Shown one piece after another: positions 11,885 to 22,900 of a stretch of 64,000 nucleotides of DNA. This stretch comes from Tolypeutes matacus. Taxonomy: Eukaryota > Chordata > Mammalia > Cingulata > Chlamyphoridae. The notes beneath the pieces are model-generated. The model was not told where the DNA came from. It saw only the letters and a list, made by a program, of their open reading frames with translations, and searched no databases. The position numbers and the translations under genes are program-made. The stretch spans positions 12,870,536 to 12,934,535 of the forward strand of contig JAKSZT010053764.1 of assembly GCA_026826555.1 (NCBI GenBank). Reading direction: 5' to 3'. Position 1 is the stretch's first letter. Each line of letters begins with the position of its first letter.

Positions 11885-12215
11885 CCTCAGAAACTGTAAA
11901 ATTGTGCAGGGCAAAGTGCAAACTATAATGTAAACTATCATCCATGGTTAGTTCCAATGCTTCAATATCAATTGTAACAAATGTACCATACTAATGAAAG
12001 ATGTTGTTAGTGGGGGAAAGTGTTGGAGGGGGAAACTGTGGGGTATATGGGAATCCCCTACATTTTTTATGTGACATTTATATAATCTAAAACTTGTTAA
12101 AAAATTAAAAATAAAATAAATTGGGATACTCTGATATCATCATGAAGTTATACAATATGTAACACAACCAAAAAAATTCTCAATATATTAAGTAAAGAAA
12201 ATTAAAAAAAAAAAA
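11885..12215 (+). mobile_element. L1 LINE 3' UTR fragment
   Basis: AACTATAATGTAAACTATCA ... ATCAATTGTAACAAATGTAC-CATACTAATG ... GGGGTATATGGGAATCCCC ... TCTAAAACTTGTTAAAAAAT is a typical L1 3' end; A-rich sequence continues to about 12215. Confidence 0.65.
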
Positions 12216-12334
12216 AAATCCTATACCTTCTTGCTCATACTCTAAATTTCAAATGTTATTTTCTAAGACTTCCCAAACCACATAGCCCAAACAAAAGCGC
12301 CACTTTGAGCAGGCTACATTAGCTCTTGATGCTG

Positions 12335-12645
12335 TCTAGTAGAAATTTAGTGTCTCACAGCGTGGGGCAAATTTATAGTTTAAATCTTCTAATAGCCATA
12401 TTACAAAAGATAAAACTAAAAAAGGTGAAATTAATATTTAAAAAAAATATTATGTTTAACCCAATATATCCCAAATATTATTTCAACACATAATAATATA
12501 AAAAAATTAATGAGATAGTTCACTTTTTTTATACTGAATCTTTCAATTCACACATCTCAATTCAGGCCAGCCACTGTTCAAGTTCTCAATTGCCATATGT
12601 GGATAGTGGCTACCATATTGGACAGTGCAGCTCTAGAATACAACT
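12335..12645 (+). mobile_element. hAT-type nonautonomous DNA transposon, copy 2
   Basis: It starts GCTGTCTAGTAGAAATTTA and ends TACCATATTGGACAGTGCAG, giving imperfect terminal inverted repeats. The interior (TAATAGCCATATTACAAAAG ... CAATATATCCCAAATATTA ... ATGTGGATAGTGGCTACC) is shared with 1355-1665. Confidence 0.65.
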
Positions 12646-12649
12646 TGTG

Positions 12650-12985
12650 CCCACCACCTCCATTGTTTGCTCATCCTTATATCCCTCCTCTTTCAACAAA
12701 ATTAAATCCTGATCAGATCTCAAGACTCTCCCAGCTTAAGTTTGAACTATCCTGGGCAGCCGTCCCTAATCACTAAAGACTATGATCTCATCTCATGAGA
12801 TGTATTGGCTACACTACTCAGCTGGCATTTCCCATATGCTACTTTTTGTAATTAATTCATGAAAATTGCACCCTGGCCAGATTGTCAATATCTTGAGGGC
12901 TGATGCTTTCCTGTCCCTGATATCATTCAGAAGACTCTTAGTAAATATTTGTTGGTGGAGTGAGGATACAATGGAGTTACAAAAG
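12650..12985 (+). mobile_element. L2 LINE 3' fragment
   Basis: CTGGGCAGCCGTCCCTAATC ... ATTGTCAATATCTTGAGGGC ... CTTAGTAAATATTTGTTGG matches the L2 3' region including its end. Confidence 0.6.
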
Positions 12986-14595
12986 TTTATGGATAGACTT
13001 TATTAATAAATGGTCTGATATGATTTACCAATTGGCTGTGATACTCTATCACTCATTTCATTATAATTTTAACTTTAAATGTTTTAATAAAGATTTGTTT
13101 TCCAAAATGCAGCATGTATTTTTGCTTTAGAAGAACAAATGAAATATTAGAGACAAGTTAACACATTAAATGGAAAGTAAAAATGAAACTAGTATAATTT
13201 TAGCTCCATGTTTTTTCTGTATATGGAGTGATAAGAATATTGATACCTGGAAAAACAAGGCTATAGAAGAAATAATTTAGTGAGCTCCAACAAATATGGT
13301 CTGATTATCAGTAATTTTCTTATCAGTATGAAGAAATTCTTGGAAACGTATTTAGAAGATTTAATAAAAGAATGTGTTGGGAAAAGTGATTTCATAAGGG
13401 ATCTCCAACATCAATTTGTGATAGGGAGGTTTTGTACAATTACCTTGTGGACCTGTTTAGAGGCTGTTGTGAAGGGCTTATCAGGAAATGGTGAATGAAA
13501 TGATAGGTTATATGCTTATATAAGCAAAGGGGCCTTAATGAGATTTCACACAAAGGATTATTGCTTAAAGTAATGAGTCTTGGTATAGAGGGTAAAGAAG
13601 TTAAAAGTGGACAATATTTCCTTCATCACAGAGGATTTGCGTATAAGTTACTGTCATTTTATATAAGGCAGAAACTGTCAGTAGCACAAATGTTGGGTGG
13701 AATGAAAGGCATGACTCAATAACATCATAAAAATCTAGAGTAAATTTGACAAGGAAGAGCTTACATAAAATTGTAAAATAAGTGAAATCTCTACTTAGAG
13801 ATACCCAAACTCCACTATCACAAAGCTCCCTATTCTCCCTTCAGATCTATCCATCCCCTATTACAACCCATATAATTTTCATGATATGTGCCAGGGCCTT
13901 TAAGATGTAGTTTGATTTTTACTGAGAACTTTTGAAGCTTGAAGATTTCAAGATAGGAATAAATGACACAATGACTGGTATTAGAGAAACTAATTCAGTT
14001 GAAAGCCCCACTTCAAACTCTTAAAATTAAACTATAATCTTCCTGCTAGTAAGACTGATGTTGAAATCCAAAACTTATAATATTTACAATTGTAATTTAG
14101 GAAAAATGCAATCTTGAACTTGATCAATATTTTTTAAAACTTCTGGATGGCTAAATTCCAAATTATAGTGTTTGTATGCTATGCGTGTGCATTTGTAAGG
14201 ATTTATTTTACACAGAACAATGAATTGTCAAACAAATAAAAGCCAATCTCCGAATGCACGAGTTGTATATTTATTTATTCTTCTTATAATTCAGGTTATT
14301 GTTAATTTAAATGCAAGCAAAGAATGCTATAGGGGGCAGCAAATTCTATCCTGACTGATAGTTAAACTTGGCAAATTCGACTGGAGAAATGGAGGGGACA
14401 GGTAGTAAGTGGGCCAGGCAAGATGCAGGTTATATGTCAGAGGCTAAGCAGGAAAACTGAGGTAAAGCTTGAAATAGTGATGGAAAGGCTGCTATGCATA
14501 GCATGTGCTAGAGTCAAAGGAAAACCACAATTGGTGTTTTAATTTGCCAAAGGGCTACCCTTAAAATATACCAGAAATATGTTGGCTTTTATAAA
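12986..14595. other. No gene or clear repeat recognised
   Basis: AT-rich unique-looking DNA. The 72-codon frame at 13280-13498 has no recognisable domain and no gene structure around it. Confidence 0.5.
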
Positions 14596-14599
14596 GGCT

Positions 14600-15200
14600 G
14601 TGAAAATGCCCAAATCAAGGCACCCTCAGAGAAGCTTTCTCACTAAAGGTCAGCCTGCTGGTCAGATCCTGGGCTCCTGCCATGTGGCAAAGCAAAATAG
14701 TGGCTCTCCCACTGGGTCTCTGCCCTCTCCTCCAGGCTGCTTTCTCTCAGAGCTCAAGCACATGGCAGGACTAGTTTCTTTAGCTTTTAGCTGCTCCATG
14801 GACATTGCCTCTCAGAGTCTCTTTCCATGCCTCTGAGCTCTGCTGATTTGGCCTGCAGGATCTCTCTCAGCGTCTTGGGGCTTCTTTGTCTTTCTGTGAC
14901 TGCAGGAGATCCTCTCTCTCATATGGCAGGGTCAAAATGGTGACTGTCTTTCTCTGTGTGTTTCTGCCTCCAGTTCTCAGTTAGTATAAGATGCCAGCAA
15001 GAGAGTAGACCCAACCTGGGTCATGCCCCACTGATGTATTACAATCAAAGGCTCTAAAGCTTTCTAATCACGTGATCTAATCAAAGTTCCCTTAACTGAA
15101 TCTAATCAAAAGGTCCTATCTACACTGTAATTGTAGGCACAGAAATGGGTTAACTTAAGAACATAATTTTCTGGGGTCCACAAAAGGCAAACCAGGATGA
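14600..15200 (-). mobile_element. Possible LTR-type repeat
   Basis: CATGTGGCAAAGCAAAATAG ... TAATCAAAGTTCCCTTAACT-GAATCTAATC ... TTTTCTGGGGTCCACAAAAG resembles the reverse of LTR-like repeats abundant in xenarthrans. Family and ends are uncertain. An 85-codon frame inside (14579-14836) is taken as non-coding. Confidence 0.3.
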
Positions 15201-15737
15201 TTGGGGAAACAAAATGGAGGCACAGCAGGTTAGGCTCAAACAGGTAAAAGGAGTGACTCAGGAGACAGGGCTCTGGAAGGGGAGAGTCCCTCCTAGAATA
15301 TCAAATGAAGCTTGCCTTTTCTCCTGGCAATGCCTTTTTTCCTAAAATGTTTGAGAAGGAGAGCCCAGCTTAAAGAGAAGGGGCTTGGAGGCAGGGTAAG
15401 TGGGGTCTGTTAATTATACCTCTTATTAAAATAGCCGTTTGAACTTCAGAAGTCTAATTCTTATATAAATCTGTTGAGTCGTGTAAATGCTTATTCAGCA
15501 TGAAAACCAATGCAGAACGTGCCTTGAGAAAATAAATAGAAACAAAAAATCAAGAACAATAAACAACTTTCAGCTGAAAGGATGAGAAAGCATCAGCATT
15601 ATGGGCAGCACCATTATGTAGGGAATGTAAACCTGAACTGAGTCTAAGCAGGAAACCAGACTCTGTGACTGGCTTGCTGTGTAATATTTAGGCAAAATCA
15701 GTTTCCTAACTCATTGAATAGGTCATCCCCTTGATCA

Positions 15738-15825
15738 TCTCTTTCTCCTCCTCCTTCTTTTTCTTCTTCTACTGTTTCATTTTCATCTCCTTCCTCTTTC
15801 TCTTCCCCTTCCCCTTTTCCTTCTT
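15738..15825 (+). repeat. Pyrimidine-rich (CTT/CCT)n tract
   Basis: Runs of TTCTCCTCCTCCTTCTTTTT and CCTCTTTCTCTTCCCCTTCC. Confidence 0.8.
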
Positions 15826-15859
15826 CATTATTATCATGGTAGTTCTGTTACTTTACCAT

Positions 15860-16245
15860 GACCAACTCTTTACTATGCCCTCAAAACCCTACATCATCTA
15901 AGAACTGAACTTTGTCTCCTCTCTCACCTTTTCTTACCACAGACTCTTCCTGGCTTACTATGCTCCAGCCACACTGGAGCACAGTATTTGGAGCACACTG
16001 TTCTTAAAACATTAGAGCCTATTCCTGTGTCAGAGTCTTTGAAACTTGATATGCTCTTTCTGGAAGTCTCCATCCCTTCTTCTTGGCATGGCTAACTCTT
16101 TTTTGTTATTCGTATCTCAGTTCAAATTATCCCCTTTCAACAAGACCTTACTGACTACTCGATCCAGTCTTACCAGTACTTACCATTCTTTATCTCATTG
16201 CCTTAAGATGAACCTTAAAACAATAAAAATATGATTTTATTTATC
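15860..16245 (+). mobile_element. L2 LINE fragment
   Basis: GCTTACTATGCTCCAGCCAC-ACTGG ... CTTGGCATGGCTAACTC ... TATCTCAGTTCAAATTATCC ... AAGACCTTACTGACTAC follows the L2 3' region order. Confidence 0.55.
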
Positions 16246-16249
16246 AAAT

Positions 16250-16332
16250 TGTCAAAGATATAAAATTATAAAAATGACAATATCCACAATTAGCAGCAGC
16301 ATGTGGAAGTCACCACTGTGATATCTTGCTGG
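16250..16332 (+). mobile_element. L1 LINE fragment, left part (split by solo LTR)
   Basis: The sequence ends at GATATCTTGCTGG and resumes at 16761 (GCTGGTAGGAGTGTAAAATC), a familiar L1 3' passage (ctgctggtgggagtgtaaa). Confidence 0.45.
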
Positions 16333-16760
16333 TGTCGTGGACTGAATTATGTACCACAACTTAGAAAAGTTCTTGGTCTTGATCCACATTCTTGTAGGTG
16401 TGACCCCAATGTAAATAGGATCTCTTGATAATGTTATTTTAGTTTAGGTGTGGCCCAGCTGAATGTGGTTAGGCTTTAATTTGGATTACAGAGTCATTTA
16501 TAAGCAGAAGAAGTTCAGACATAGGAAAAACTATGGGTAAGACCCTGAAGGTGAATGTCAGTGGAACCCAGAAGAGAAAGAAAAGGATATCACCATGTGA
16601 TGGGAAAGCCAAGAAACCCAAGGATTTCTGGCCAGCCAGAATGCAACCAACCCCAGGAAGAAGCCACCCTTCTAGCCTCTGAAACCATAAGCCAATACCT
16701 GTTGCTTAAGCCAAAACCATTTTGTTATGGTTGTGATTACATCCTGGAAAAACTAAGATG
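16333..16760 (+). mobile_element. Solo LTR of MaLR/ERVL type
   Basis: It starts TGTCGTGGACTGAATTATG and includes the TGTGACCCCAATGTAAATAG, GTGATGGGAAAGCCAAG and GTTGCTTAAGCCAAAACCAT-TTTGTTATGG passages known from MaLR LTRs. GCTGG at 16328-16332 is repeated at 16761-16765. A 5-bp duplication is the usual length for this group. No internal region is present, so it is a solo LTR. Confidence 0.6.
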
Positions 16761-16960
16761 GCTGGTAGGAGTGTAAAATCTCATAACCTATTGCAATTAG
16801 CAATAGGTATTACAATATTTGTAATTTTATATGCAGACTTGACCAAGTCCAGCAATTCATCTTAAGGAAATAATCTTGACTGATGCACAAGGATATTTAA
16901 CTGAGGGCTGCTTAGACAAGAGAGAACACTGATGACTTCCTGTTTAATAGATCATATTTC
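16761..16960 (+). mobile_element. L1 LINE fragment, right part
   Basis: GGTAGGAGTGTAAAATCTC ... GTCCAGCAATTCATCTTAAG-GAAATAATCTTG ... GATGCACAAGGATATTTAAC follows an old L1 3' passage. Confidence 0.5.
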
Positions 16961-17144
16961 ATCCACAAAATTTAAAATAAAATAAAATAAAACTAGGCAG
17001 CACCTAACAATGTTGTATAAAAACAATTCACATCATTTAAAAATATTCATGAAAGAGTAAGTAAAAAATAGGAGCAATAGTACCATTGCTGAATTTATGA
17101 CATATTTATTAACACATAGAAAAAGACTGATTGTCTACCTTATG

Positions 17145-17209
17145 ACTCAGGGTTCTCAAGAGATACAAAACTATCAATCAGTAAATGTGTGTGTCTGTGT
17201 GTGTGTGTG

Positions 17210-17257
<48 letters not shown>

Positions 17258-17660
17258 GAGAGAGTTAGTATAAGGAATTGGCTTATAGTATTAACTACTA
17301 TGGAGGTAGACTGAACTCTATAGGGCAGGCTGTAGTCTGAAAATTCCAAAAAAGGTGATGCTGAAGTCCTTAATCTGTATTTCCCAGGGGAAGTTGGATG
17401 GTTGGAAATTTTGGCAAGAGCCAATGGTGAAGTTGAGGCTGAAAGTCTTTTAACTTCTGAAATCCTCAGTTCTGACTTTTAAGGCCTCCAACTGATTGGA
17501 TTAGGGGACTCTCCATATTGCTGAGAGCAAACTCCTTTGTTGATTATAGATGTAATCAATTGCTCACAGACACAATCAACTAATTATGGGTCCAGATCTC
17601 ATCTACATTAACAAGCAGGTCGGTGCTTGACCAAAAAATCGGATACCATAGCCCTAGCTC
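17145..17660 (+). mobile_element. Eutherian interspersed repeat with internal (TG)n(AG)n
   Basis: CTCAGGGTTCTCAAGAGATA leads into (TG)n then (GA)n at about 17186-17265, then TATAAGGAATTGGCTTATAG and CCTCCAACTGATTGGATTAG. This order, including the microsatellite, is familiar from a dispersed mammalian repeat. Its class is not assigned here. Confidence 0.4.
17186..17265 (+). repeat. (TG)n(GA)n compound microsatellite
   Basis: About 12 TG units are followed by more than 20 GA units with few interruptions. Confidence 0.9.
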
Positions 17661-17958
17661 AGTTGATAGAGGACATAAACAATTGCAGCAATATACCAAA
17701 TAGTTAACAGCAGTGATGAGATTTAAAATGACTTATTTTCTTCTTTTTCCTTCAATGTATTTTAAACTTTTTCACTGGTAAATAATGAATTATTTTTATA
17801 AAGAGGAAAATATGCATTCGTTTTATAAAAAGAAAAATAAAAACCAAACTATAAGATAACAACTAATGATTTAATCTTGATCAAAGACAAATAGTGGAAA
17901 TATGAGAGGTATCATATGCAGTAGAAAAAATGAATTATAAGATTTAAAAGCAACTTAG

Positions 17959-18061
17959 AGGGGAACGAATGTAGCTCAAGTGGTTGAGTGCCTTCTTCCC
18001 ATGTACATGGTCTTGGGTTGGATCCCTGGTACCTACTTAAAAAAAAAAAAAAAAAAAAAAA
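17959..18061 (+). mobile_element. DAS-type tRNA-derived SINE (xenarthran)
   Basis: It has an A box TAGCTCAAGTGGTTGAG, a B box-like GGTTGGATCCC, a CCTGGTACCT end and an A tail at about 18039-18061. These are promoter elements for RNA polymerase III in the family. The matching minus-strand 60-codon frame is not a gene. Confidence 0.8.
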
Positions 18062-18394
18062 GAGGGATGGGAAAGATGGAAGAACCATATTCATGAATTG
18101 TGTTTCAGTCTGAGCAGTGTACCATGAGCAGTTGTTAGACTTTTCATTTTTATTGTGTGTGAAAAAACTTTAAATTCGGCAAAGTATGCAAAGAAAAAAA
18201 AAAACATATGTTTCTTGTTTTTTCTTCTTTCTTCAGTGTCAGAAGAGTTGATAAATTATTGATTTCTAGACATTATGAAGGATTTGGAAATTAAAGACCA
18301 GGCACAAAATAAACCCACCAAATATTTCTATTTGGTAATATCAGGTGCCACCTTAGTTTCTATGTCTGATTATTATTGTTATGGTGATGTTATT

Positions 18395-18560
18395 TCTGCA
18401 AACTATAGTTCTTTGTACCATATAAGACCTTTTGAGCACTTTATCCCATTTAATCCTACCAAAACCCTGTGAAGTTGTTTTCATCATTCCCATGTTACAG
18501 ATGAAGAAACAAATACCTATTAAGCTTACATGACTTTCCAGCATCCTAGCAAGGCTGAAA
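18395..18560 (-). mobile_element. MIR SINE fragment
   Basis: CCCATTTAATCCTACCAAAA-CCCTGTGAAG ... CCCATGTTACAGATGAAGAA is a clear reverse MIR core. Confidence 0.65.
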
Positions 18561-19102
18561 GCAAATGGAAACTATCAATATCAAGTCTATTATGGATTAT
18601 TCTTAAACTGAGCATTACTTTGAAGAACACCATTATAGCAGTCATGAAATTCTGCTATAAAAATTACAGTACAAATTTTACAGCTTCCTTTAGCAAGTCA
18701 TATTACAGTTTTGCACATGTCATGTGCATGTTGCACAAAAAAATATTGTCCAAGTTCTGTAACTAGTATTGACAACTTTGAGTCCTTTAGCAGAGCTCTA
18801 TACTTTGCTTCTAGTTTAATACACAAAATATGTATGTAACAAAGATGTATCAATGTTACTTAAATGGTGTACTTTAGATAAGTTAATTATATATACCTAT
18901 TAAGTAATGAATTAGGCATCTAAGCGCTTTTTAGGATAAGTTAAAGATTAAACCAGAGGCAGATATCATTAGGCTAATTTACTGAAATATTATACTTTTG
19001 TTTTCCTCCCTACATTGTGGTCTTTTAAGCACAAGAATTAGAAATAGTCTCTAAAGAGCACAAGCAATCATTAAAATTAGCTTCTGGCTTACCTCTGTTC
19101 TG

Positions 19103-19120
19103 TTTTTTTTTTTTTTTTTT
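19103..19120 (+). repeat. T run of 18
   Basis: Uninterrupted T run in otherwise unique sequence. Confidence 0.85.
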
Positions 19121-19129
19121 ATGGTGATA

Positions 19130-19645
19130 GTAACATCCAAGAAAATAACCCACCTAGCATACTAACTGTGGGTTCCTTTAGCTATTCCCATTCAATGACC
19201 TTTTCCTCATTCCATGGCAGCTATACACTCTCAAATATGCTGACAGTTCCCAAAATCCTTTGTGTAGCTCCCAACTTCTCATTTGAGCTCTAGAAACATT
19301 TGCCCAACTTAACATTTGCATTTGGTTGTCCCAGAGGCATTTTCAAAAGTAATATATCCAAAAGGGATCTCTTATCTTGCCCTCAAACCTAATTATACCG
19401 CAATCTTTGCCTTCTCAGGTTATGGCAGCACCATATATCTAGTTTCTCAAGCCAGAAAAGTTTCTTACTTCACTTTACCCTCACATCCATCGCTCAGCCA
19501 GCCTTTTCTTTATACCTTCTAACTATATCTTGAATCCATCCAACAGCCTCTATCTCCACAGCCAACATGGTATAGCCCAAACCTCCTCACAGCACATCCA
19601 CTCCCAAACATCCTCTCCTCAGCCTTGGTCATCATACAATGTTGA
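19130..19645 (+). mobile_element. Probable L2 fragment
   Basis: CTTGAATCCATCCAACAGCC-TCTATCTCCACAGCC and the preceding pyrimidine-rich text resemble the L2 region around CGAATCCGTCCACTTCTCTC-CATCTCC. Decayed. A 68-codon frame here is not convincing. Confidence 0.4.
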
Positions 19646-19729
19646 AATAATAACAACCTCCATTAATTTTTTCAGTAGTTTATCCAATACTTTTCATATT
19701 CTACATTAAATATATATTTCTCAATCTTC

Positions 19730-19995
19730 TATTTTTATAGCTTTATTAATGTATAATTGATATAATAAACTGTACATGTTAAAGTGTACAATTTGATGAG
19801 TCTTGACAGATGTATATACATGAAATGGCATCACCACGATCAAGATAACAAACATACCCATCACTCCCCAAAATTTCCTCATGGCCCTTTTAATGCCTCT
19901 CTCCTCTCTTCCCCACCCATGTCCCCAGGCAACCACTGATCTGCTTTATGTCACTTAAGATCAGTTGGCATTTTCTGGAATTTTATAGGAATGGA
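19730..19995 (-). mobile_element. L1M LINE 3' end fragment
   Basis: TAATGTATAATTGATATAAT-AAACTGTACA ... GATCAAGATAACAAACATAC-CCATCAC ... GGCAACCACTGATCTGCTTT is the reverse of old L1 3' UTR. Confidence 0.65.
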
Positions 19996-22900
19996 AGAAA
20001 ACTTCCACTTGACTAAGCGGTTCATATAGAGTTCTAATTGATTTCTCCATTTCCACTCTTCCAAAATGAAAAAAATAAAAATAAAAAATAGAGAGAAGAA
20101 AAAAAAATCTCAGGGTGAGCAAGTTTAGTGAAAATCATTGGGAAAATTCCAGTGTGATTTGTCCAGGATTTAGAGTGACAAACAAAACATCTGAGACACC
20201 ATAACACTTTCAAACATGTATTTTTTTAATCTATTGATAGTATTTTTCATGTTTTATCATTAAGAGTTTAATAAACTTTTTACCCATTGCAATTTTAAAA
20301 TTTAGATTTGTCTTTTTTTTAACAGTAGCATCTTGGTTTGGAGGGATTCTGTCTTTCTAAAGACTATGATGTTAATCAAAATTTTTATTCAGTGGGCTTT
20401 ATGTGTGTAAACTAAATCTTAAAAGTTTGCAATATAAGGGATATTCCCTTTTGTAAGAATTTTTCATAGACTTTTCCAAAAGAAACTTGTTTTTTTTTTA
20501 AATAATATTCAATAATAATCTATATTTTAGCCTTTTTTTACATACATTTTTTATTATGAAATATATTGAATTATTATTCTAAAACTGTCACTTTTCTTCC
20601 CAGAATAATTATCGCATTTTTGGCATCTTATTGCTTTAAAAGGGACATTATAAATTGTTCTTTACCACAGTTAATACTAAGGAAAAATACCAAAATGCAA
20701 CCAACTTCAAATCTTATTGGATTTTGACATTCTCCATGAGCTAAGCAATTAAAAAAAAACACATGACTAAAAAAGCAGTGTTTTAATAGCATCATTTCAC
20801 AACGTTTTAATTTTTGTCACATTTCTTCTTTGTTTAGAGAGACGTCTGGTGCATACCCGTGGGATCTAAAGAACAAGTAAGATTTAAAATATGTTTTGTT
20901 GTTGTTGTTGTTTTCTTGCCTTTCAGTTTTTCCTTATTTTATTGCTTAACCATGTTTCTTTACTACTATAGGTTGTAGCTTCTTAGAAAAGTGTTAGTGA
21001 TTTTATTATGGAGTATGAGGATTTTCCTTCAGATTATTTGCGGGCTTAAAAAAATGACAATTTTTTTTGTGTAGGGTGGCAAACATATAGATATTATAGA
21101 TAAAGTAAAATTTCAAGCTCTAGGTAATGCGCATGATTTTATGGCCAAGGGTGAATATGCATCTAAAGAGTGAATATTTGCAAGCTAATGGTTATATACA
21201 CATTGGTATAATTATCTTATTCTGACCTGTTGCCCACCTATGGAATAGAGGGATTGCCTTGATTCCCCAGACCCTATCTGTAGTGGAACCCTTACTCTAT
21301 TAGATCCAGAGAGCCTGGGCAGCTACTCCCTGAGAACCATCGCCGTTATTGAAATGAGATGTACTTGGGATTGAAATGAGATGTACTTGGGATAATGCTG
21401 GGAGAGCCTTCAGTTAATGGAAGCAGCTCCCCAGAAAGGTGGAGTAACGGTTAAAAGAAAAGCAAATAAGTAAGAAAAATGAAAAGGGGAGAACTGAAAA
21501 TGATATAAAGGGATAAAGAATAAAAAAAGTAAACAAATAGATTACATATATATAGGTTTACAATAAATTACATTTGTGTCACTGTCAACAATTAGAAGAA
21601 GGGAAAGGGAGATATAACAAATTAAGAGTATAGTAGAGATTGGAAACAAAAAGAGGTAGAGGCAGAATATGCAATAGGTTGTGCTTGAGAGAAAGGGAGA
21701 AAAAGAGTGTTAAAAAACGTAGAGGAAGAAAGCTGCATTTTTAAATTTTGCTATTTAGCTTGTTTAATATTGAAATAGTTATAACTACAATTTTAATGGT
21801 TTAAAGAATAGAGCAGTGAGTAATTTTTCTATTTTATTGATAAAGAAAAAGTTCTAGTAATCATTCAATTATTTGATGTTTCTGAGAACCCTGCTTTTTG
21901 TTCAATTTAAGCCATGTTTAAGTGAAAAACTGTTTCTTGATTTATTTCAAGTGTTCTAAACTCACTATACTCATGAAATCACTTGATTTCTAAAAAGGGA
22001 AAATCATGCATGTAGGGTGGTGAAATAAGTCATTAAAGTTATTTCTAATCCACAGAAAGCATATGTTAAACAATTCAAATTTACAGACGGAACAGTTCAA
22101 ATTAGTCCTCTATTCAGGGACACAAAACCTTAGAATTACCCTGTAGTTAAGCTGTAATTGCTCTTGGTTAGCAGAGGAAAGGTTAACAGTAGCACTGATC
22201 TCAGTTGTAATGCACAGATTTACCAAGCAACCTTGTAGAATTGGCGGGTTTTTCTATCCCAATGCCTAAACTACAATGATTCAGCAAGGTAACCTCCCTT
22301 TTCGTTGGCACAAAGATACAAAAGAGTGAGAACTGTTTTTAAAAGCACTTGGTGATGGATCGTTCTGGGTTGGTATTTGTTGGTTTTGTCCTTTGTGTTT
22401 AGTAGGTGGCCTTCATATGCTACTTCCTCATCATCACAATAAAAACACTGTTCCTTGCTAACATTTGAAGTGTCATGAGGAAAAATCAGGGGTATTTAGG
22501 TACCATTATGCATGATGTTATCACTATTAGCCCACCATCCACCATCCATTATTTTTCAAAACTATAGAGCAGAATTCAACCAGCTGGGTAGAAAGAGCCC
22601 CTGGCTCTGGCTGAATCCAAAGTATTGGGGTGAAATCCCAGGGCCGCCATTAAGATCCACATAAACTCTCTGACCTTGATATTCTTGAAGCCCCACCTAT
22701 TGTTAGAGGGTTTGAAAAAGTTATCAATCTGAAAGAAACTGGGACGTGGTCAACATTACTGGATGACATAACCGGTGGGTCTTGGGTTCATGCTCCCATC
22801 CAGAATCCCATGAACCACACAGATGACTTTACTGCAAGTGTTTGTACTTGTTATTTGACTTTACCACTAAAAGAAGTTATTTTAGGGATATACCAACCTA

